Shown here piece after piece: positions 61,879 through 64,000 of a stretch of DNA of 64,000 bases. Below the pieces are notes generated by a model. That model was not told the origin of the DNA, ran no database searches, and saw only the letters and a list, made by a program, of their open reading frames with translations. This stretch comes from Phytohabitans maris (GTDB lineage: Bacteria > Actinomycetota > Actinomycetes > Mycobacteriales > Micromonosporaceae): positions 150,232-214,231 of the forward strand of contig NZ_JAVHUY010000014.1 of assembly GCF_031085175.1 (NCBI RefSeq), in the 5' to 3' direction. The translations under genes were made by a program, and so were the position numbers. Every line of letters begins with the position of its first letter. Positions within the stretch are counted from its first letter, which is position 1.

Positions 61879-61932
61879 GTGATCGAAGCTCCCCTGAAGT
61901 CGCTAGAACGACATGGGGGGAGCTTCGATCAC
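61879..61932 (-). repeat. 54-bp palindromic element, copy C (inverted orientation)
   Basis: Arms GTGATCGAAGCTCCCC and GGGGAGCTTCGATCAC (61879-61894, 61917-61932) are perfect over 16 bp, the best copy. Judged by the loop text, it is inverted relative to copies A and B. It lies after the CorA-type gene and before the FAD dehydrogenase. Confidence 0.9.
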
Positions 61933-61947
61933 TGGCCGGGACCGGCG

Positions 61948-63108
61948 CTAGAGCCAGCCGCGGTGTTTGAAGACGGCGTACAGGCTCGCGCAGGTCAACG
62001 CCATGAGCGCGATCGCGAACGGGTAGCCGAACGCCCAGTGCAGCTCCGGCATGTGGCTGAAGTTCATCCCGTAGATGGTGCCGATCAGCGTCGGCGCGAA
62101 CAGGATCGCCGCCCAGGCCGAGACCCGCTTGATCTCCTCGTTCTGGGTGTACGAGGCGACGGTCAGCTGCCGGATCTCCTCGTTCTGCGCCTGCGACACC
62201 AGCGTCGCGTTGAGGGTGAGGATGTCGGCCAGGACCTGCCGGAAGCCGTCCACCCGCTCGGCGACCGTGGTGGCGTGGTCGGCCACGTCGGTCAGGTAGC
62301 GGCGCAGCTCCTGGTCGGTGCGGTACTTCTCGAACCCGGCGGTCAGCCCGGCCAGGATCTCCAGCAGCGGCCGGGTCGCCCGCTGGAACTCGACCACCTC
62401 GCGGGAGAGCTCGTAGATGCGGCGGGACACCTTCGGGTCGCCGCCGAAGACCTGGGTCTCGATCTCGTCGATGTCGTTCTGCAGCCCGGCGATGACCGGC
62501 GCGTACCCGTCCACCACGGCGTCCAGGACCGCGTACAGCACCGCCTCCGGGCCGCGCGCCAGCAGCTCGGGGTCCGCCTCCAGCCGCCGCCGCACCGCCG
62601 GCAGGTCCGGCGCCGCCCCGTGCCGCACGGTGAGCACGAAGTCCGGCCCCACGAACAGGTGCAGCTCGGCGAAGTCGACCTCCTCGGCGTCGTCCAGGTA
62701 ACGCGCCGCCCGCAGCACGACAAAGAGGGTGTCCCCGTACCGCTCCAGCTTCGGCCGCTGGTGCGCGACGATCGCGTCCTCCACGGCCAGCTCGTGCAGC
62801 GCGAACTCCTCCCCCACCGTCAGCAGCTGCGCCTCCGACGGCCGGTACAGCCCGATCCACGCCATCTCCCCCGGCACCCGCCGCAGCCGCCGCGCGGTCT
62901 GCGCCAGCGTCGACGGCGTCTCCACCCGCTGCCCGCGGGAGTAGACGGCCGAGGTGACCATGCTCTCCTCCACCGGTGCGGCACGGGCGTTCTCGGCCGC
63001 GGCCCGGGGGTCCATCGACAGCTCGGGCGGCGGCTCCTGGTGGTGATGGCGGCCGCCGTCGCGCCGCGACCGCCGCTGACGGACCCGCGCGCGCCAGTTG
63101 TCCGCCAT
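61948..63108 (-). CDS. CorA-family magnesium/cobalt transporter
   Basis: A 386-aa ion channel/transporter. A long cytoplasmic funnel domain (about 60-320, EFALHELAVEDAIVAHQRPK, LFVGPDFVLTVRHGAAPD) leads to two C-terminal helices bearing the signature GMNF (IGTIYGMNFSHMPEL) and a basic end KHRGWL. The N-terminal about 50 residues are a charged extension (RQRRSRRDGGRHHHQEPPPE). It assembles as a pentamer and takes up Mg2+. The ATG at 63108 is the first in-frame start after the ADC-like promoter. Confidence 0.93.
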   Translation of the reverse strand: MADNWRARVRQRRSRRDGGRHHHQEPPPELSMDPRAAAENARAAPVEESMVTSAVYSRGQRVETPSTLAQTARRLRRVPGEMAWIGLYRPSEAQLLTVGEEFALHELAVEDAIVAHQRPKLERYGDTLFVVLRAARYLDDAEEVDFAELHLFVGPDFVLTVRHGAAPDLPAVRRRLEADPELLARGPEAVLYAVLDAVVDGYAPVIAGLQNDIDEIETQVFGGDPKVSRRIYELSREVVEFQRATRPLLEILAGLTAGFEKYRTDQELRRYLTDVADHATTVAERVDGFRQVLADILTLNATLVSQAQNEEIRQLTVASYTQNEEIKRVSAWAAILFAPTLIGTIYGMNFSHMPELHWAFGYPFAIALMALTCASLYAVFKHRGWL

Positions 63109-63173
63109 GACCGCCTCCGCCCTCACCGCCGTCCGCGTGCCCAGGTATACCCCGCCCGGCGCCCGGTTCCCCG

Positions 63174-63232
63174 GGCTTTCGGCGAATCGACGGCAGCCGG
63201 TTGCCGCGGCTTTCGGCGAGTCGAGGGGCAGC
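63174..63232. repeat. Direct repeat upstream of the ADC-like gene
   Basis: GGCTTTCGGCGARTCGA occurs at 63174-63190 and 63208-63224 (34 bp apart, one difference), each followed by GGCAGC-like text. The second copy ends just before the start of the next gene. Confidence 0.6.
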
Positions 63233-63240
63233 ATGGAGTG

Positions 63241-63852
63241 GTGAGCTACCCGCCCGAGCCGTGGCACCTGCGCGGCCAGATGTACGTGTCGGTCTGGCCG
63301 GTCCCCCGCGCCCACCTCCCGCCGCTGCCGGCCGTCCTCGCCGCCGAGGTGCGCCCGCTCACCGTGGCCGGCCGCGGCCTGGTCGGCACCGCCTGGGTCG
63401 ACTATGGACCCGGCGGCGTGCTGACCTACCGGGAACTGCTCAGCGCCGTGCTCGTACGCCGCGCCGGCCGCCCGCTGGTGTCCATCGTGGACATCTGGGT
63501 GGACAGTCCGGCGTCCCGGGACGGCGGCCGTGCGCTGTGGGGCATCCCGAAGGAGCTGGCCGAGCTCGACTTCCGGGCCACCGGCGGCGGGCTCGACGCG
63601 CGGGCGACGGCGATCGCCGGGGCGTGGCTGGTGGACGGCCCGCGGCTGCCGGGCCGGTGGCCGGCGCGGTTCTCGGTGGTGCAGGCGCTCGGCGAGCGGA
63701 CGAGGACCACGCCGGTACGCGCCCGCGCCGCCGCCCGCCTGGCCCGGGCCGGCTGGCGGGTGGAGCCGGACGGCCCGCTCGCCTACCTCGCCGGCCGGCG
63801 CCCGTGGCTCACCCTCGCGCTGCGCGACTTCCGCATGGTGTTCGGCCGGTAA
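63241..63852 (+). CDS. Acetoacetate decarboxylase-like protein
   Basis: A 203-aa protein of the ADC superfamily: MYVSVWPVPRAHLPPLPAVL, VGTAWVDYGPGGVLTYRELL, LVSIVDIWVDSPASRDGGRA and LWGIPKELAELDF, in which the Lys after GIP occupies the Schiff-base position. The ADC-like large family includes decarboxylases and aldolase-dehydratases; the reaction here is not known. The GTG start at 63241 follows GGAG by 4 nt. Confidence 0.78.
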   Translation: MSYPPEPWHLRGQMYVSVWPVPRAHLPPLPAVLAAEVRPLTVAGRGLVGTAWVDYGPGGVLTYRELLSAVLVRRAGRPLVSIVDIWVDSPASRDGGRALWGIPKELAELDFRATGGGLDARATAIAGAWLVDGPRLPGRWPARFSVVQALGERTRTTPVRARAAARLARAGWRVEPDGPLAYLAGRRPWLTLALRDFRMVFGR

Positions 63853-63885
63853 CCAGGCCAGCTCCGCCGTACCGGGCGCGGACGT

Positions 63886-63914
63886 GTGCCGGGCCGCCTG
63901 TGGCGGCCCGGCAC
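63886..63914. terminator. Bidirectional hairpin terminator
   Basis: GTGCCGGGCCGCC (63886-63898) pairs perfectly over 13 bp with GGCGGCCCGGCAC (63902-63914), loop TGT, between the ADC-like gene and the convergent gene at the window edge. Confidence 0.75.
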
Positions 63915-63931
63915 GCGCTCCCGGAGGGGGG

Positions 63932-64000
63932 TCAGATCATCCAGCGGTTCTTCTGGACGAGGGGCAGGCGGGCCCAGATCCGGCCCAGGCCCCAGGTGTG
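63932..64000 (-). CDS. C-terminal end of a gene cut by the window edge
   Basis: The last 22 codons of a minus-strand gene are visible: HTWGLGRIWARLPLVQKNRW, then MI and TGA (63932-63934). A terminator follows 18 bp downstream. The family cannot be recognised from this piece. Confidence 0.55.
   Translation of the reverse strand, partial: HTWGLGRIWARLPLVQKNRWMI

Overview
The window is GC-rich throughout. Its gene content points to a filamentous actinomycete, most likely Micromonosporaceae (Actinoplanes/Micromonospora-like). The signs are strong G/C bias at third codon positions, frequent GTG starts, many secreted CBM2/CBM13/discoidin carbohydrate-active enzymes, a SigE-type sigma factor, a DUF574-type methyltransferase and an F420-type (deazaflavin) reductase. 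I see no rRNA, tRNA, CRISPR array, phage structural genes or replication origin. The genus is an inference from gene style only.

Layout. 1-3.7 kb is metabolic: a histidine phosphatase, an Lrp/AsnC regulator, an acyl-CoA dehydrogenase and an M24 peptidase whose 3' end has become a small tandem repeat. 3.7-12.5 kb is a carbohydrate block: a secreted MGH1-like glycoside hydrolase with two discoidin domains, an aldo/keto reductase, a GH18 chitinase with a ricin-type lectin, a ROK regulator, a DUF305 lipoprotein and an AA10 LPMO. 12.5-20.1 kb has an uncharacterised protein, a four-gene MacB-like efflux operon (lipoprotein, adaptor, ATPase, permease, every junction overlapping by 4 nt), the divergent two-component system that probably controls it, and a PfkB sugar kinase. 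20.3-30.8 kb has a penicillin acylase-family enzyme, a decayed alpha/beta hydrolase, a DUF4041/GIY-YIG protein next to a DUF4236 membrane protein, a LapA-like protein, a flavin-binding protein, and a TetR regulator divergent from an MMPL exporter.

31-49.6 kb is the main plant-polysaccharide region. It carries a PL1 pectate lyase, a sigma factor with a coupled beta-propeller membrane protein, a GH5 enzyme, a DUF574 methyltransferase, a Tat-exported phospholipase C, a 1115-aa PA14/sugar-dehydrogenase/CBM6/CBM13/DUF1080 fusion, a GH5_4-CBM46 endoglucanase, a mosaic PL3 pectate lyase, and a sigma factor with a built-in zinc anti-sigma-like tail coupled to a PL11-like secreted propeller. 49.6-64 kb is mixed: a GNAT remnant, an overlapping hydrolase/phosphoribosyltransferase pair, a haloperoxidase-type hydrolase, an M6 metalloprotease, an IS4-family insertion sequence sitting in the arm of a long hairpin, a deazaflavin reductase, a two-gene membrane operon, an FAD dehydrogenase, a CorA transporter, an acetoacetate decarboxylase-like protein, and a gene cut by the window edge.

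The genes together describe a soil or plant-litter saprophyte that secretes enzymes against chitin, cellulose/beta-glucan and pectin, with local regulators (ROK, sigma factors, probable LacI- and TetR-type operators). The non-coding layer is also informative. Three copies of a 54-bp palindromic element are present, and one supplies the C-terminal codons and stop of an endoglucanase. There are several perfect long inverted repeats at gene ends, and one poly-G stretch that looks like a sequencing or assembly artefact.
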